DNA from: Oscillospiraceae bacterium
GTDB lineage: Bacteria; Bacillota; Clostridia; Oscillospirales; Oscillospiraceae
Direction of reading: 5' to 3'
Assembly (NCBI GenBank): GCA_017502265.1
Contig: JAFVVI010000023.1
Coordinates: 1 to 64,000 of the forward strand
Length of the DNA stretch: 64,000 nucleotides
Positions 18,072 to 26,660 of this stretch are shown here, in pieces (position 1 is the stretch's first letter; each line of letters begins with the position of its first letter). Position numbers and translations under genes: made by a program. Below the pieces are notes generated by a model. That model was not told the DNA's origin, did no database searches, and worked only from the letters and a program-made list of their open reading frames with translations.

Positions 18072-19459
18072 GATGTCACTCCTGTTACTGCTTGTTGTGT
18101 CAAAAGTCTGTCATTACGGACTTTTATCTTATAAACGATGGTAAATGCCACGAGCTGGCACAAGAAGGTTACTGTCCATGTAATCGGATAGGATAGATAC
18201 AGACATTGCGGCGTATGGTACTGCGGGATCTGGAAAATGGTGTAAATCCAGACAATTCGAATACCGCACACGCCGATTACAGAGATAAGCATGGGCACTA
18301 AGGATGCGCCAAGTCCTCGCAGTGCGCCGGTGCAAACGTCCATAAGTCCACAAAGGAAGTAGGGAAGCGCTACATAGCCAAACCGTATCAATCCGTAGGC
18401 AATGGCTTCGGGAGAGTCCGTAATGTAGATAGACAGTAGATTTTCTCCAAAGAACCAGACGGCAAAGCCGGCGGCAGCGCCAAACAGAAGCACATATCCC
18501 AGGCATATGGCAAAAATCTTTTTAATACGGGCAAAATTATGAGCGCCTGCATTTTGGCCGGTGTAGTTGACGGCGGTTTGATGAAAGCTGTTCATAATTA
18601 CATATACAAAGCCTTCGAGGTTGCCTGCAGCTCCGTTTCCGGACATAATGGCATCGGAATTGAAGCTGTTAATGGAGGATTGAATAAACACATTGGAGAT
18701 GGAAAACAGAGAACTCTGAATACCTGCCGGAAGACCGATACTGATCATCTTGAACAATTGCTTTTTATAAAACCGCATTTTTCTGAAAATAAGCCGACAG
18801 GCATCTGTCCTGCGGCACAGTGCGATTACCACAAGTACTGCGGACACACCCTGTGAAATGGCGGTGGCCAGAGCTACACCGGCAACATTCATATGAAATA
18901 AAGTAACAAAAACAACGTTCAGCATTACATTGATGACACCGGCAAGGGTCAAAAAGAGCAGGGGCGATTTTGTGTCTCCTGCTGCCCGTAAAATAGACGC
19001 GCAGAAGTTATACACCATACTAAACACCATGCCACCGAAGTAAATGCGCATATAAATTGCGGAAAGAGGCAGTACATTGTCCGGTGTTTTCATAAATCGC
19101 AGGAAATCGTCAGCAAAGACAACACCCACTACAGTTAGAAGCGCACCGGCTGCAAGGGCTGTAGGCAATGCGGTGTGCACAACGCGGTGAACCTCTTCGT
19201 CGTGCTGACCGCCCAAGCCATGGGCGACTGTCACGCCGGCACCAACGGAAAGGCCGATAAACAAGTTTACAATCAGGTTTGTAATTGCACCGGTGGCACT
19301 GACTGCAGCTACAGAAATGCTGCCACAGAATTGTCCTACAATCACCAAATCCGCTGCATTAAACAGTAATTGCAAAAGACTGGTGAGCATGATAGGAATT
19401 GTGTAGCTGAGTATCCCCTTATACAGAGAACCGTGCAGCATATCAACATTGCGTTTCAT
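18068..19459 (-). CDS. MATE family efflux transporter
   Basis: 463 residues with about twelve hydrophobic segments. The start, MLTSLLQLLFNAADLVIVGQF, is typical of Clostridia MATE proteins. These use Na+ or H+ gradients to export cationic compounds; the substrate is unknown. It overlaps the trmO stop and the ackA-like start by four bases each, so expression is linked to them. Confidence 0.92.
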   Translation of the reverse strand: MKRNVDMLHGSLYKGILSYTIPIMLTSLLQLLFNAADLVIVGQFCGSISVAAVSATGAITNLIVNLFIGLSVGAGVTVAHGLGGQHDEEVHRVVHTALPTALAAGALLTVVGVVFADDFLRFMKTPDNVLPLSAIYMRIYFGGMVFSMVYNFCASILRAAGDTKSPLLFLTLAGVINVMLNVVFVTLFHMNVAGVALATAISQGVSAVLVVIALCRRTDACRLIFRKMRFYKKQLFKMISIGLPAGIQSSLFSISNVFIQSSINSFNSDAIMSGNGAAGNLEGFVYVIMNSFHQTAVNYTGQNAGAHNFARIKKIFAICLGYVLLFGAAAGFAVWFFGENLLSIYITDSPEAIAYGLIRFGYVALPYFLCGLMDVCTGALRGLGASLVPMLISVIGVCGIRIVWIYTIFQIPQYHTPQCLYLSYPITWTVTFLCQLVAFTIVYKIKVRNDRLLTQQAVTGVTS

Positions 19460-20139
19460 AGAGCCAATACCTCTTTAACATAGAGTGTTTGATTTTTAAC
19501 AACAAATCGAATATCGAAGCCGGCGAAAGAAAGTCCATAGAGCCTGTCGGCGCTATGCTGATAGGATGGGCGGGGATCGTGAGACAGGACTTCTATCGCA
19601 GCCTGCTGCTTATCTTCCGGGAGTAGGCGCAACAAATTAGCAGGAAAATCAACATCCAAAATAAAATCGTCTGCCGTAGCAGTGAAGCCGCCGGAAGCAC
19701 CCGGGTGGGCATCGCTATAGGGAATATATGGCTTGATATCAAAGATCGGCGTTCCGTCCATTAAATCTGCGCCGGCCACATGAATAACGGTTCCGTTTTC
19801 CTCTGTTTTTTCAAGGCCAATAAGCTTAACACAGGACAGGCCGAGAGAATTGGGACGGAAAGGGGAACGGGTGGCGAATACACCCATGCGTGTGTTGCCA
19901 CCCAATCGTGGCGGGCGAACTGTTGGTGTCCAATCTGTTCGGATAGATTCGGAAAATTGCCAAATCAGCCACAGATGGGAAAAATCCTCCAGGCCCCGCA
20001 GCGCATCAGCATTCCGATACTTGGGTTCAAACACAATGGTGGAGCGAAGGCTCCCTGCCAGACCGCTCTGCCGGGGGATGCCGAATTTGGTGGGAAAGTC
20101 GCTGCGCATATAAGCGATAGGCTCAATTGTAGTCTGCAT
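19456..20139 (-). CDS. trmO: tRNA (t6A37) N6-methyltransferase, TrmO/TsaA family
   Basis: 227 residues. The TsaA/YaeB domain is clear: PIAYMRSDFPTKFGIPRQ, then GLEDFSHLWLIWQF and GVFATRSPFRPNSLGLS, with a C-terminal DPRPSYQ segment. TrmO uses SAM to methylate t6A at position 37 of tRNA-Thr. It lies four bases after the zinc permease gene and overlaps the MATE gene. The co-location with zinc uptake is probably operon economy rather than a shared pathway. Confidence 0.92.
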   Translation of the reverse strand: MQTTIEPIAYMRSDFPTKFGIPRQSGLAGSLRSTIVFEPKYRNADALRGLEDFSHLWLIWQFSESIRTDWTPTVRPPRLGGNTRMGVFATRSPFRPNSLGLSCVKLIGLEKTEENGTVIHVAGADLMDGTPIFDIKPYIPYSDAHPGASGGFTATADDFILDVDFPANLLRLLPEDKQQAAIEVLSHDPRPSYQHSADRLYGLSFAGFDIRFVVKNQTLYVKEVLAL

Positions 20140-20143
20140 GCCC

Positions 20144-20980
20144 TCACCGTCCTTTTCTGCAGCAGAAGGAAACTGCGAACAGTATACCTAAAAGCAGTGA
20201 AATCGCTGCGCCGGCAGATGTACCCAGGTAATAAGAGATTACCAGACCTAAAATGCCGGCAATCAGCGCAAACAAAACGGAAAATCCGTGGTACTGCTTT
20301 AAATTGCGGGATATATTTCTTGCCGCGGCGCCGGGAAGGACCAGCAGGGAATTGAGGATCAAAAGGCCCACCCAGGAGATTGCCAGCGTCACGGTCACGG
20401 CAATTACCGTTGTGAACAGTGTTTGGGAAAGACCGGGACGGAGACCTCTGGAGGATGCCAGCGCAGGGTGAACAGAGGCGAGGGTTAACCTATTGCCGCA
20501 GAACACCCAAAAGATCAGAACGGCAATTAAAGTCAAAATCAGCCATACGATCTCCGAGGGGGTCACAGAGAGAATATCGCCGATGAGATAGCGGTTATAT
20601 TTAGTGAAACTGTTTCCGCCCAATGTGGCCACAAAAATACCCAAAGCAACTGCGGTGCTGGAAAATACACCGATGAGGGTGTCAGCGGCTTGGTTGCTGC
20701 GGCTGCGGACAAAGGAAAACAGAAGGGCGAAGACCACTGCAAAAATAACTGCCACCACTGTGGGCATACCGATGCCGCAGATACAGCCGATTGCAATGCC
20801 GGTGAATGCGGAATGGCCTAAGGCATCGGAGAAAAAACTCATACGCCCGGTCACCAGCATAGTGGAGATCAGTCCAAAAAGGGGCGCCATCAGAATTACC
20901 GCAAGCAGGGCGTTGCGCATAAAATTCCACTGAAGCATCTCCACAGGCAGGATACTGCAAATTTGATACCAAAATTCCAT
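20144..20980 (-). CDS. znuB: Metal (zinc-type) ABC transporter permease
   Basis: 278 residues with about eight membrane spans. ABC-3 family: FSDALGHSAFTGIAIG near residue 52 and the C-terminal SWVGLLILNSLLVLPGAAARN segment. Forms the channel for the ATPase encoded just upstream; the two coding regions meet at one base (20980). Confidence 0.92.
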   Translation of the reverse strand: MEFWYQICSILPVEMLQWNFMRNALLAVILMAPLFGLISTMLVTGRMSFFSDALGHSAFTGIAIGCICGIGMPTVVAVIFAVVFALLFSFVRSRSNQAADTLIGVFSSTAVALGIFVATLGGNSFTKYNRYLIGDILSVTPSEIVWLILTLIAVLIFWVFCGNRLTLASVHPALASSRGLRPGLSQTLFTTVIAVTVTLAISWVGLLILNSLLVLPGAAARNISRNLKQYHGFSVLFALIAGILGLVISYYLGTSAGAAISLLLGILFAVSFCCRKGR

Positions 20981-21732
20981 TACAGATACCCTCCCTTCCG
21001 GTGGAAGACCCTGCGGAATTCCTCAGAGCCCAGCACTTCAATGGGTGTGCCCTGGCAAACCTGCTTGTGATCCAGCAGAACTACCTGGTCTGCATAGCGG
21101 GAGAGCATAGAGAAGTCGTGGGTGGTCATCAGTATGGAAAGATCGTAAGTTTTGCGGATCTCGTCCAGCATATCCATCAAATTTTCCATACCCTCTACAT
21201 CCACACCGGACAGGGGCTCATCCAAAATAAGAATATTGGGCAGGGGTTCCAACGCCAATGCCAGCAGTACCCGCTGCAGCTCGCCGCCGGAGAGCGTTCC
21301 GACCCGCTTGTCGATCAGACCTTCGCTGTATACGCGGCCAAGGCATTCGCGGATCTTTTGTCGCATAGCAGGCGATTGTCCCAGAAATGCCGGGCGCTTA
21401 CTCATACAGCAGGCAAACAGGTCTGCAACCGTTACCGGGTCACCCGGGTCAAAGGTGGGACTTTGAGGGACATAGCCAATTTTGGCCTTTCTGTTCCGCT
21501 CACCGGGAACGGAGAAGGAGATTACGCCGTCATAGGTCTGCTGACCTAAAATGGACTTTAGAAGCGTGCTCTTTCCTGCGCCATTCGGTCCGATCAGCGC
21601 CACCATTTCACCGCAATGGACATGGAGATTGATACCCGTAATGATGGTTTGCGCGCCGATTTTTACTGATAAATCTTGAATCCGCAGGCAGCAGGCGTGA
21701 CCACAGGCGCCGCCGTGAGTTCCGATATTCAT
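20980..21732 (-). CDS. znuC: Metal (zinc-type) ABC transporter ATPase
   Basis: 250 residues. Walker A GPNGAGKST (about 48-56), signature LSGGELQRV, Walker B ILILDEPLSGVD, switch MTTHD. The N-terminal tail contains HGGACGHACC, a possible metal-binding stretch not usual in this family. It overlaps the binding-protein gene by four bases. Confidence 0.93.
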   Translation of the reverse strand: MNIGTHGGACGHACCLRIQDLSVKIGAQTIITGINLHVHCGEMVALIGPNGAGKSTLLKSILGQQTYDGVISFSVPGERNRKAKIGYVPQSPTFDPGDPVTVADLFACCMSKRPAFLGQSPAMRQKIRECLGRVYSEGLIDKRVGTLSGGELQRVLLALALEPLPNILILDEPLSGVDVEGMENLMDMLDEIRKTYDLSILMTTHDFSMLSRYADQVVLLDHKQVCQGTPIEVLGSEEFRRVFHRKGGYL

Positions 21733-22586
21733 TGCAACGCCTCCTTAATGGTATCGATATTGCGATACATAATCGTAAAATAGTCAGAGCCGGATATGGC
21801 CATATCCAGTGTGTAAATCTTTATGCCGGTTTCTCGGGCAATTAGCTCTGCAGCAGCGGTGCTGCCATTGGTTTCTGTGAAGATGGCAGGCAGCTGCTGA
21901 TCCTGAATCAAGTCAATGATCTCGATCAGTTCACGGGCGGAGGCCTCGCTGCCGGATTCCTCTTCCACAGCCTTCAGAATGTGCAAATCAAAGCTTTCAG
22001 CAAACCCGGCAAATCCATCATGAAATGTGATTAAGTTCCGGCAGGAGAGATCGGCGAGGCTTGTTTTTCCATACGCCTGTAAAGCATCCAGTTTTTCCAA
22101 AAGGGTTTGCAGGTTTTTCTGGAACTGGCCAGCGTGTTCCGGGTAAAGGTTGGACAGTTCATCGCAAATATTTTTGCACATAATTTTTGCATTGGCAGGA
22201 GAAAGCCAGATATGGGGGTCATATTCGTGATGATGTTCCTCTTCATGGCTGTGACCGCAGGAAAGGGCAATACCAGCGGAGGCATCAATTACATTTTTAG
22301 CAGAAGACAGAACATCTTCCAGAAATTCCTCCAGACCGGCGCCGTTGCATACAACCACTTCGGATGATTCCACCGCCCGCATCTGGGACACCTGCACTGT
22401 GTAATCGTGCAGGCAGGAGACATCCTCCGTTACCAGTTGAGAAACCGTAAGTCCTGTGCCGCCGCACAAGGTGTTGGTGAATTCGTAAACCGGCAGGGTG
22501 GTGGCTACAATTTGCTCAGAGGGCTCTCTACTGCAACCGGCGAGAATCATCAGCAATATAATAGTAAGTAAAAGTAGCTTTTTCAT
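21729..22586 (-). CDS. znuA: Zinc-type ABC transporter substrate-binding lipoprotein
   Basis: The start at 22586 is chosen because the protein then begins MKKLLLLTIILLMILAGC, a lipoprotein signal with lipobox LAGC; a longer frame would put 31 residues before it. 285 residues, cluster A-I family. Likely metal ligands are the His in CLHDY, DPHIW and TFHDGF. A loop rich in His and acidic residues (HSHEEEHHHEYDPH) favours zinc over manganese. First gene of the six-gene minus-strand operon. Confidence 0.9.
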   Translation of the reverse strand: MKKLLLLTIILLMILAGCSREPSEQIVATTLPVYEFTNTLCGGTGLTVSQLVTEDVSCLHDYTVQVSQMRAVESSEVVVCNGAGLEEFLEDVLSSAKNVIDASAGIALSCGHSHEEEHHHEYDPHIWLSPANAKIMCKNICDELSNLYPEHAGQFQKNLQTLLEKLDALQAYGKTSLADLSCRNLITFHDGFAGFAESFDLHILKAVEEESGSEASARELIEIIDLIQDQQLPAIFTETNGSTAAAELIARETGIKIYTLDMAISGSDYFTIMYRNIDTIKEALQ

Positions 22587-22644
22587 AATATCTGACCAGC
22601 TTTTGTACATAAAATTCCAAATTACATTATACCACACTCTGTCA

Positions 22645-22675
22645 AGAAAAAGGAGACCGCTTTTGCGGTCTCCGG
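22645..22675 (-). terminator. Intrinsic terminator after the small 79-aa gene
   Basis: On the minus strand, GGAGACCGC-AAAA-GCGGTCTCC is followed by TTTTT. It separates the small gene from znuA; an extended -10 (TGGTATAAT, 22626-22634) for znuA follows directly. Confidence 0.85.
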
Positions 22676-22688
22676 CCAATTTTCACCA

Positions 22689-22928
22689 TTATTTTTCCTT
22701 GTGGTCATCCAGCCACTGCTGGGCCTTGTCTTTTCCGATACGGTGAATGTCTGCATTGGGATAAGGAGATTCTGCGCCGCCGCACACATACACGAAATAG
22801 AATCCCTCCGGTGTCTGATATAATGTTTCCTCGAAGCCTGCCGGATCACCAAAGTAACCATAAGTACATTTCTGTATTATCGCAGCGGTCTCAGTGTTAT
22901 ATTCCTTTTTACAAATGATCTTTATCAT
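22689..22928 (-). CDS. Small conserved protein of unknown function
   Basis: 79 residues, MIKIICKKEYNTETAAIIQ. The pattern YNTETA...GYFGD...ETLYQTPEGFYFVY recurs in small Clostridia proteins and phage-like genes as I recall, but I know no function. No signal peptide or membrane span. GGAGG lies 8 bases before the ATG. A promoter (TTGTTT-16-TATAAT, 22962-22989) and its own terminator make it a single-gene unit. Confidence 0.75.
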   Translation of the reverse strand: MIKIICKKEYNTETAAIIQKCTYGYFGDPAGFEETLYQTPEGFYFVYVCGGAESPYPNADIHRIGKDKAQQWLDDHKEK

Positions 22929-22961
22929 AGTAAATCCTCCGATTTGCTGATTTCAAGTAGT

Positions 22962-22989
22962 ATTATATCGGTTAAAAGTGAAAAAACAA
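22962..22989 (-). promoter_or_regulatory. Promoter of the small 79-aa gene
   Basis: Minus strand TTGTTT (22984-22989), 16-base spacer, TATAAT (22962-22967). Confidence 0.55.
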
Positions 22990-23058
22990 GGGATTTTGGG
23001 AAGAATTAAAACTTTATCCACAAAAAGTTCAGCAATCAAGAAGATGCTGTAAAGTTTA

Positions 23059-23087
23059 TTGACAGACAATGCTGTTGTTGGTATTTT
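23059..23087 (+). promoter_or_regulatory. Promoter of the GNAT gene
   Basis: TTGACA (23059-23064), 17-base spacer, TATTTT (23082-23087). Confidence 0.55.
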
Positions 23088-23119
23088 ATAGATACAGTAA
23101 CCGAAAGAGGAATGATATT

Positions 23120-23761
23120 ATGCGTGATTTTCCTGTGTTCACTACGCAAAACGGCGCAGCGAGCATCGTTTTGCGGGAGGTGCCCTATAGGGGCGAAGCC
23201 TATATTACATTGCGTGACACCCTGCAGCCGGAAGCGCTGCTGGCTGAATGCGTGGATTTTTGTAAAATTGCAGGTGCGGACAAGATTTATGCCACCGGGC
23301 ACGATGTATTGGAAAAATATCCGCTGCATACCGCTGTTATCAAAATGCAGCAGCTGCGCCAGAGCTTGCCGGAGGGCACTGGTTGCCTATTTCCGGTGAC
23401 AGAGCAAACCGCAGAACAATGGCGCAGTATTTACAATGAGAAAATGCGGGATGTTCCCAATGCATCTACAATGACACGGGAGGATATGAAACAATATATT
23501 TCCCAGGGTGGTTGTTATTTTGTCCATAATGCGGATACTCTGCTGGGAATAGGGCTTATCCAAGGGGAGAAAATCCAGGCCATCGCAGCTTGTAAACCCG
23601 GTGCAGGAGAAATCGTCTTGGTGAGTCTTTGTAACGCAATGTTTTCGGAAATGGTCACAGTAGAGGTAGCATCAACAAACATACCGGCCATCCGACTATA
23701 CGAACGCTTAGGCTTTCGAAAAGTTGCAGAAATATCCCGCTGGTACAATGTTAATAAATAA
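23120..23761 (+). CDS. GNAT family N-acetyltransferase
   Basis: 213 residues from the ATG at 23120 (MRDFPVF), preceded by GAGG; an upstream in-frame start lacks a ribosome site. The C-terminal half carries the acetyl-CoA fold ending in EVASTNIPAIRLYERLGF, the typical GNAT alpha4/beta7 signature. The N-terminal ~90 residues are less conserved and may form a second, degenerate GNAT-like domain. Substrate unknown. Single-gene unit between opposed neighbours. Confidence 0.8.
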   Translation: MRDFPVFTTQNGAASIVLREVPYRGEAYITLRDTLQPEALLAECVDFCKIAGADKIYATGHDVLEKYPLHTAVIKMQQLRQSLPEGTGCLFPVTEQTAEQWRSIYNEKMRDVPNASTMTREDMKQYISQGGCYFVHNADTLLGIGLIQGEKIQAIAACKPGAGEIVLVSLCNAMFSEMVTVEVASTNIPAIRLYERLGFRKVAEISRWYNVNK

Positions 23762-23785
23762 TTTTTTGCTGACAAGAAAAAATAC

Positions 23786-23814
23786 TTGACAAGTAGTCTG
23801 TTATAGTGTATGAT
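23786..23814 (+). promoter_or_regulatory. Promoter of the ylxM-ffh operon
   Basis: TTGACA (23786-23791), 17-base spacer, TATGAT (23809-23814), 43 bases before the ylxM start. Confidence 0.8.
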
Positions 23815-23856
23815 GTGTCAGGTGTAAAGGTAAAATAATTGACAGGAGGGGCACCT

Positions 23857-24201
23857 ATGGACGCAGTTGAAATGCTGTTGCTGTTTGACTATTACGGCGA
23901 TATGCTCACAGAGCGTCAGCGGATGTGCCTGGACCTGCGTTATAATCAAGATCTTTCTCTGGCGGAGATAGCCGATGAATTGGGTGTCAGCCGCCAGGGT
24001 GTTCATGATAATATCATTCGGGCGGAGGCTCATCTGCAGAAGATGGAGGCCAAAACCGGATGTGTCCGCAGATGCCTGCAAAGCAGAATCGCCAAACAGA
24101 CGATCTTATCTGTGGCTGCCGAACTGGAAAACCACTCCGATCCTGCAGTCCGGGCGGCAGTTGGCAGGATCGTGGCTGCGGCTGGGTCTATTGAGGAGTA
24201 A
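23857..24201 (+). CDS. ylxM: YlxM family DNA-binding protein (SRP operon)
   Basis: UPF0122/YlxM protein, 114 residues from the ATG at 23857 after ACAGGAGGGG. Sigma-region-4-like helix-turn-helix: MLTERQRMCLDLRYNQDLS then LAEIADELGVSRQGVHDNI. YlxM accompanies ffh in Firmicutes and is reported to modulate the SRP GTPase in streptococci. The ffh start follows after three bases. Confidence 0.92.
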   Translation: MDAVEMLLLFDYYGDMLTERQRMCLDLRYNQDLSLAEIADELGVSRQGVHDNIIRAEAHLQKMEAKTGCVRRCLQSRIAKQTILSVAAELENHSDPAVRAAVGRIVAAAGSIEE

Positions 24202-24204
24202 ATT

Positions 24205-25554
24205 ATGGCATTTGAAGGATTGACCGAAAAAATCTCGGCTACCTTTAAGCGTCTTCGCGGCAAAGGCCGTCTGAAGGAATCCGATGTAAAAGAGGCAATG
24301 CGTGAGATCCGTATGGCTCTTTTGGAAGCGGATGTCAGCTACAAGGTAGTGAAGGATTTCACCAAATCTGTTACAGAGCGTTGTGTGGGCGCGGATGTGC
24401 TGGAAGCGCTGAGCCCTGCCCAGATGATCGTGAAGATCGTCAATGAAGAGCTGACCGCCTTGATGGGCAGCGAAGCCAGACATATCAATATCAATCCCAA
24501 CGGCCCTACGGTTGTGATGCTGGTAGGCTTGCAGGGTGCAGGTAAGACCACCAACGGCTCCAAGCTGGCCGGTCTTATGAAAAAGCAGGGCAAAAACCCC
24601 TTGCTGGTTGCTTGTGACATTTACCGTCCGGCTGCAATTCAGCAGCTGAAGGTTTGCGGTGAGAGTCTGAAAATCCCTGTGTTTGAACTGGGGCAGACAG
24701 ACCCTGTCAAAATTGCAAAAGAGGCTGTAACCTATGCCCGTCAGCACGGCCACGATATGGTATTTTTGGATACTGCCGGCCGTCTGCATGTAGACGAAGT
24801 GCTGATGGAAGAGCTTAAGAATATCAAGGCCACCGTCAAGCCCGATGAGATTATGCTGGTTGTTGACGCAATGACCGGCCAGGATGCGGTGAATGCGGCC
24901 CAAAGCTTCAACGAATGGCTGGACATCGATTCTGTGATGCTGTCCAAGCTGGACGGCGATGCCAGAGGCGGCGCGGCCCTTTCCGTTCGTGCCATCACCG
25001 GTAAGCCCATCAAATTTGCCGGTATGGGCGAAAAACTGGATAATATCGAGGCTTTCCACCCGGATCGTATGGCTTCCAGAATCCTGGGTATGGGGGATGT
25101 TCTTTCTTTGATTGAGAAGGCAGAGCAGGCCTATGATGCCAAGAAGGCTGCCGAACTGGAGGAAAGGCTGAAGTCCAATAAGTTTACTCTACAGGACTTC
25201 TACGATCAGTTGGTACAGCTGAAGTCTATGGGTTCTATGCAGGATTTGCTTGCCCAGATGCCCGGTGGCGCCAACCTGAAAAATGTCCAGCTGGATGAAA
25301 AAGCAATGGCCCGCACGGAAGCAATCATTCTTTCCATGACCCCCAAGGAGCGGGAAAATCCCAACATCATCGCCGCCAGCCGGAAAAAGCGTATTGCAAA
25401 CGGCGCGGGCGTAAGGGTAGAAGATGTAAACCGCCTTTTGAAGTCCTTCGATCAAATGCGGGCGATGATTAAGCAGTTCTCCGGCCCGGGTATGGGCAAA
25501 AAAATGAAGCGTATGGGCCGTATGGGCGGCTTTGGGGGATTCCCCGGCTTCTGA
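24205..25554 (+). CDS. ffh: Signal recognition particle protein Ffh
   Basis: 449 residues. The N domain is followed by the GTPase domain with G1 GLQGAGKTTNGSK (about 107-119), DTAGRL and SKLDGDARGG. The methionine-rich M domain ends in GKKMKRMGRMGGFGG. It binds the SRP RNA encoded at 41736-42036 and delivers ribosomes making membrane proteins to FtsY. Its M domain should contact the apical helix whose base pairs are altered here. Confidence 0.97.
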   Translation: MAFEGLTEKISATFKRLRGKGRLKESDVKEAMREIRMALLEADVSYKVVKDFTKSVTERCVGADVLEALSPAQMIVKIVNEELTALMGSEARHININPNGPTVVMLVGLQGAGKTTNGSKLAGLMKKQGKNPLLVACDIYRPAAIQQLKVCGESLKIPVFELGQTDPVKIAKEAVTYARQHGHDMVFLDTAGRLHVDEVLMEELKNIKATVKPDEIMLVVDAMTGQDAVNAAQSFNEWLDIDSVMLSKLDGDARGGAALSVRAITGKPIKFAGMGEKLDNIEAFHPDRMASRILGMGDVLSLIEKAEQAYDAKKAAELEERLKSNKFTLQDFYDQLVQLKSMGSMQDLLAQMPGGANLKNVQLDEKAMARTEAIILSMTPKERENPNIIAASRKKRIANGAGVRVEDVNRLLKSFDQMRAMIKQFSGPGMGKKMKRMGRMGGFGGFPGF

Positions 25555-25625
25555 TTTATGTGTTCGCTGAAAGCAAAATGCTTTGCGATATAGATTATTA
25601 GAAAAATTTTTGGAGGTGAAACACC

Positions 25626-25865
25626 ATGGTTAAAATCAGACTGAGAAGAATGGGCGCTAAGAAGGCTCCTTTCTACCGTATCGTTGTTGCTGATGCGCGT
25701 TCTCCCCGTGACGGTCGCTGCATCGAGGAGATCGGTACCTACAATCCTCTGACCAACCCCGCTACCATCAATGTGGATGCTGAGAAGGTTCAGGCTTGGA
25801 TCAAGAACGGCGCACAGCCCACCGATACCGTCCGCGGCCTGCTGAAGAACGCCGGCATTCTGTAA
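25626..25865 (+). CDS. rpsP: 30S ribosomal protein S16
   Basis: 79 residues, normal. Start [20 protein letters not shown] and [11 protein letters not shown] end are canonical. GGAGGTG before the ATG. Heads the rpsP-khpA-rimM-trmD ribosome cluster. Confidence 0.98.
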   Translation: MVKIRLRRMGAKKAPFYRIVVADARSPRDGRCIEEIGTYNPLTNPATINVDAEKVQAWIKNGAQPTDTVRGLLKNAGIL

Positions 25866-25886
25866 TTACCCTTAAGGAGTATCCCA

Positions 25887-26117
25887 ATGAAAGAGCTTTT
25901 GCTGTATATGGCAAAGAATCTGGTGGACGAGCCTGAGGCAGTTACAGTAACCGAAGTTCCTGATGAAGAAGGCAAGGTGCTGGAACTCCGTGTCGCCCCC
26001 GGCGATATGGGTAAGGTCATCGGCCGTCAGGGTCGGATTGCTAAGGAAATCCGCACCATTGTGAAAACCGTTGCCCAGCGCACCGGTGAAAAGGTCACGG
26101 TGGAAATCGTGGATTAA
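25887..26117 (+). CDS. khpA: KH-domain RNA-binding protein KhpA
   Basis: 76 residues, YlqC/KhpA family. The single KH domain has GKVIGRQGRIAKEIRTIV (GXXG loop GRQG). In Firmicutes it pairs with KhpB (EloR/Jag) to bind RNA and influence cell elongation. Located between rpsP and rimM as is usual. Confidence 0.95.
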   Translation: MKELLLYMAKNLVDEPEAVTVTEVPDEEGKVLELRVAPGDMGKVIGRQGRIAKEIRTIVKTVAQRTGEKVTVEIVD

Positions 26118-26122
26118 CGGCT

Positions 26123-26160
26123 TATGCGTGACGCTTGTCGCCACGCATATTTCGTTTTTT
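26123..26160 (+). terminator. Internal terminator/attenuator between khpA and rimM
   Basis: Stem TATGCGTG (26123-26130)/CACGCATA (26142-26149), then TTTCGTTTTTT. The T tract runs directly into the rimM ribosome site. Probably a partial terminator that lets less transcript reach rimM-trmD than rpsP. Confidence 0.7.
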
Positions 26161-26171
26161 AGGAGGGTATT

Positions 26172-26660
26172 ATGCGAAAAACATTCATTGAAGCGGGCCA
26201 GATTGTTACCACCCACGGTATCCGTGGTGAGGTCAAGGTGCTCCCTTGGTTGGATAGCCCCGAGATGCTTTGTGAATTTGACCGCTGCCGCATTGACGGC
26301 AAGGAATATAAAATTGAGGCCTGCCGCGTGCAAAAAACCTGCAACCTTGTAAAGCTAGCAGGTGTCAATACCATGGAAGATGCCCAGGCTATGCGAGGAA
26401 AAACTGTGGAGATATACCGGGCGGATATCGCTGACGATATTATCTTTGCATCCGAGCTTGTGGGTGTAGATGTAATCTGCAACGGCAAGTGCATCGGTAA
26501 GATCACCGAGGTGTTGGATTATCCCGGAAACTCTGTGTATGTGGTGGATAATGGTGCTTATATGATTCCTGCGGTGAAGGAGTTTATCCTGTCCACAGAT
26601 CTGGATAAGAATGAAATGCAGGTAAAGCTGATAGAAGGAATGGCCAGCGATGAGAATTGA
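26172..26660 (+). CDS. rimM: Ribosome maturation factor RimM
   Basis: Assists 30S head assembly by binding S19. 162 residues. N-terminal domain with GQIVTTHGIRGEVKVLP, then a PRC-barrel with ELVGVDVICNGKCIGKITEV. AGGAGGGT before the ATG. It overlaps trmD by 11 bases. Confidence 0.95.
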   Translation: MRKTFIEAGQIVTTHGIRGEVKVLPWLDSPEMLCEFDRCRIDGKEYKIEACRVQKTCNLVKLAGVNTMEDAQAMRGKTVEIYRADIADDIIFASELVGVDVICNGKCIGKITEVLDYPGNSVYVVDNGAYMIPAVKEFILSTDLDKNEMQVKLIEGMASDEN

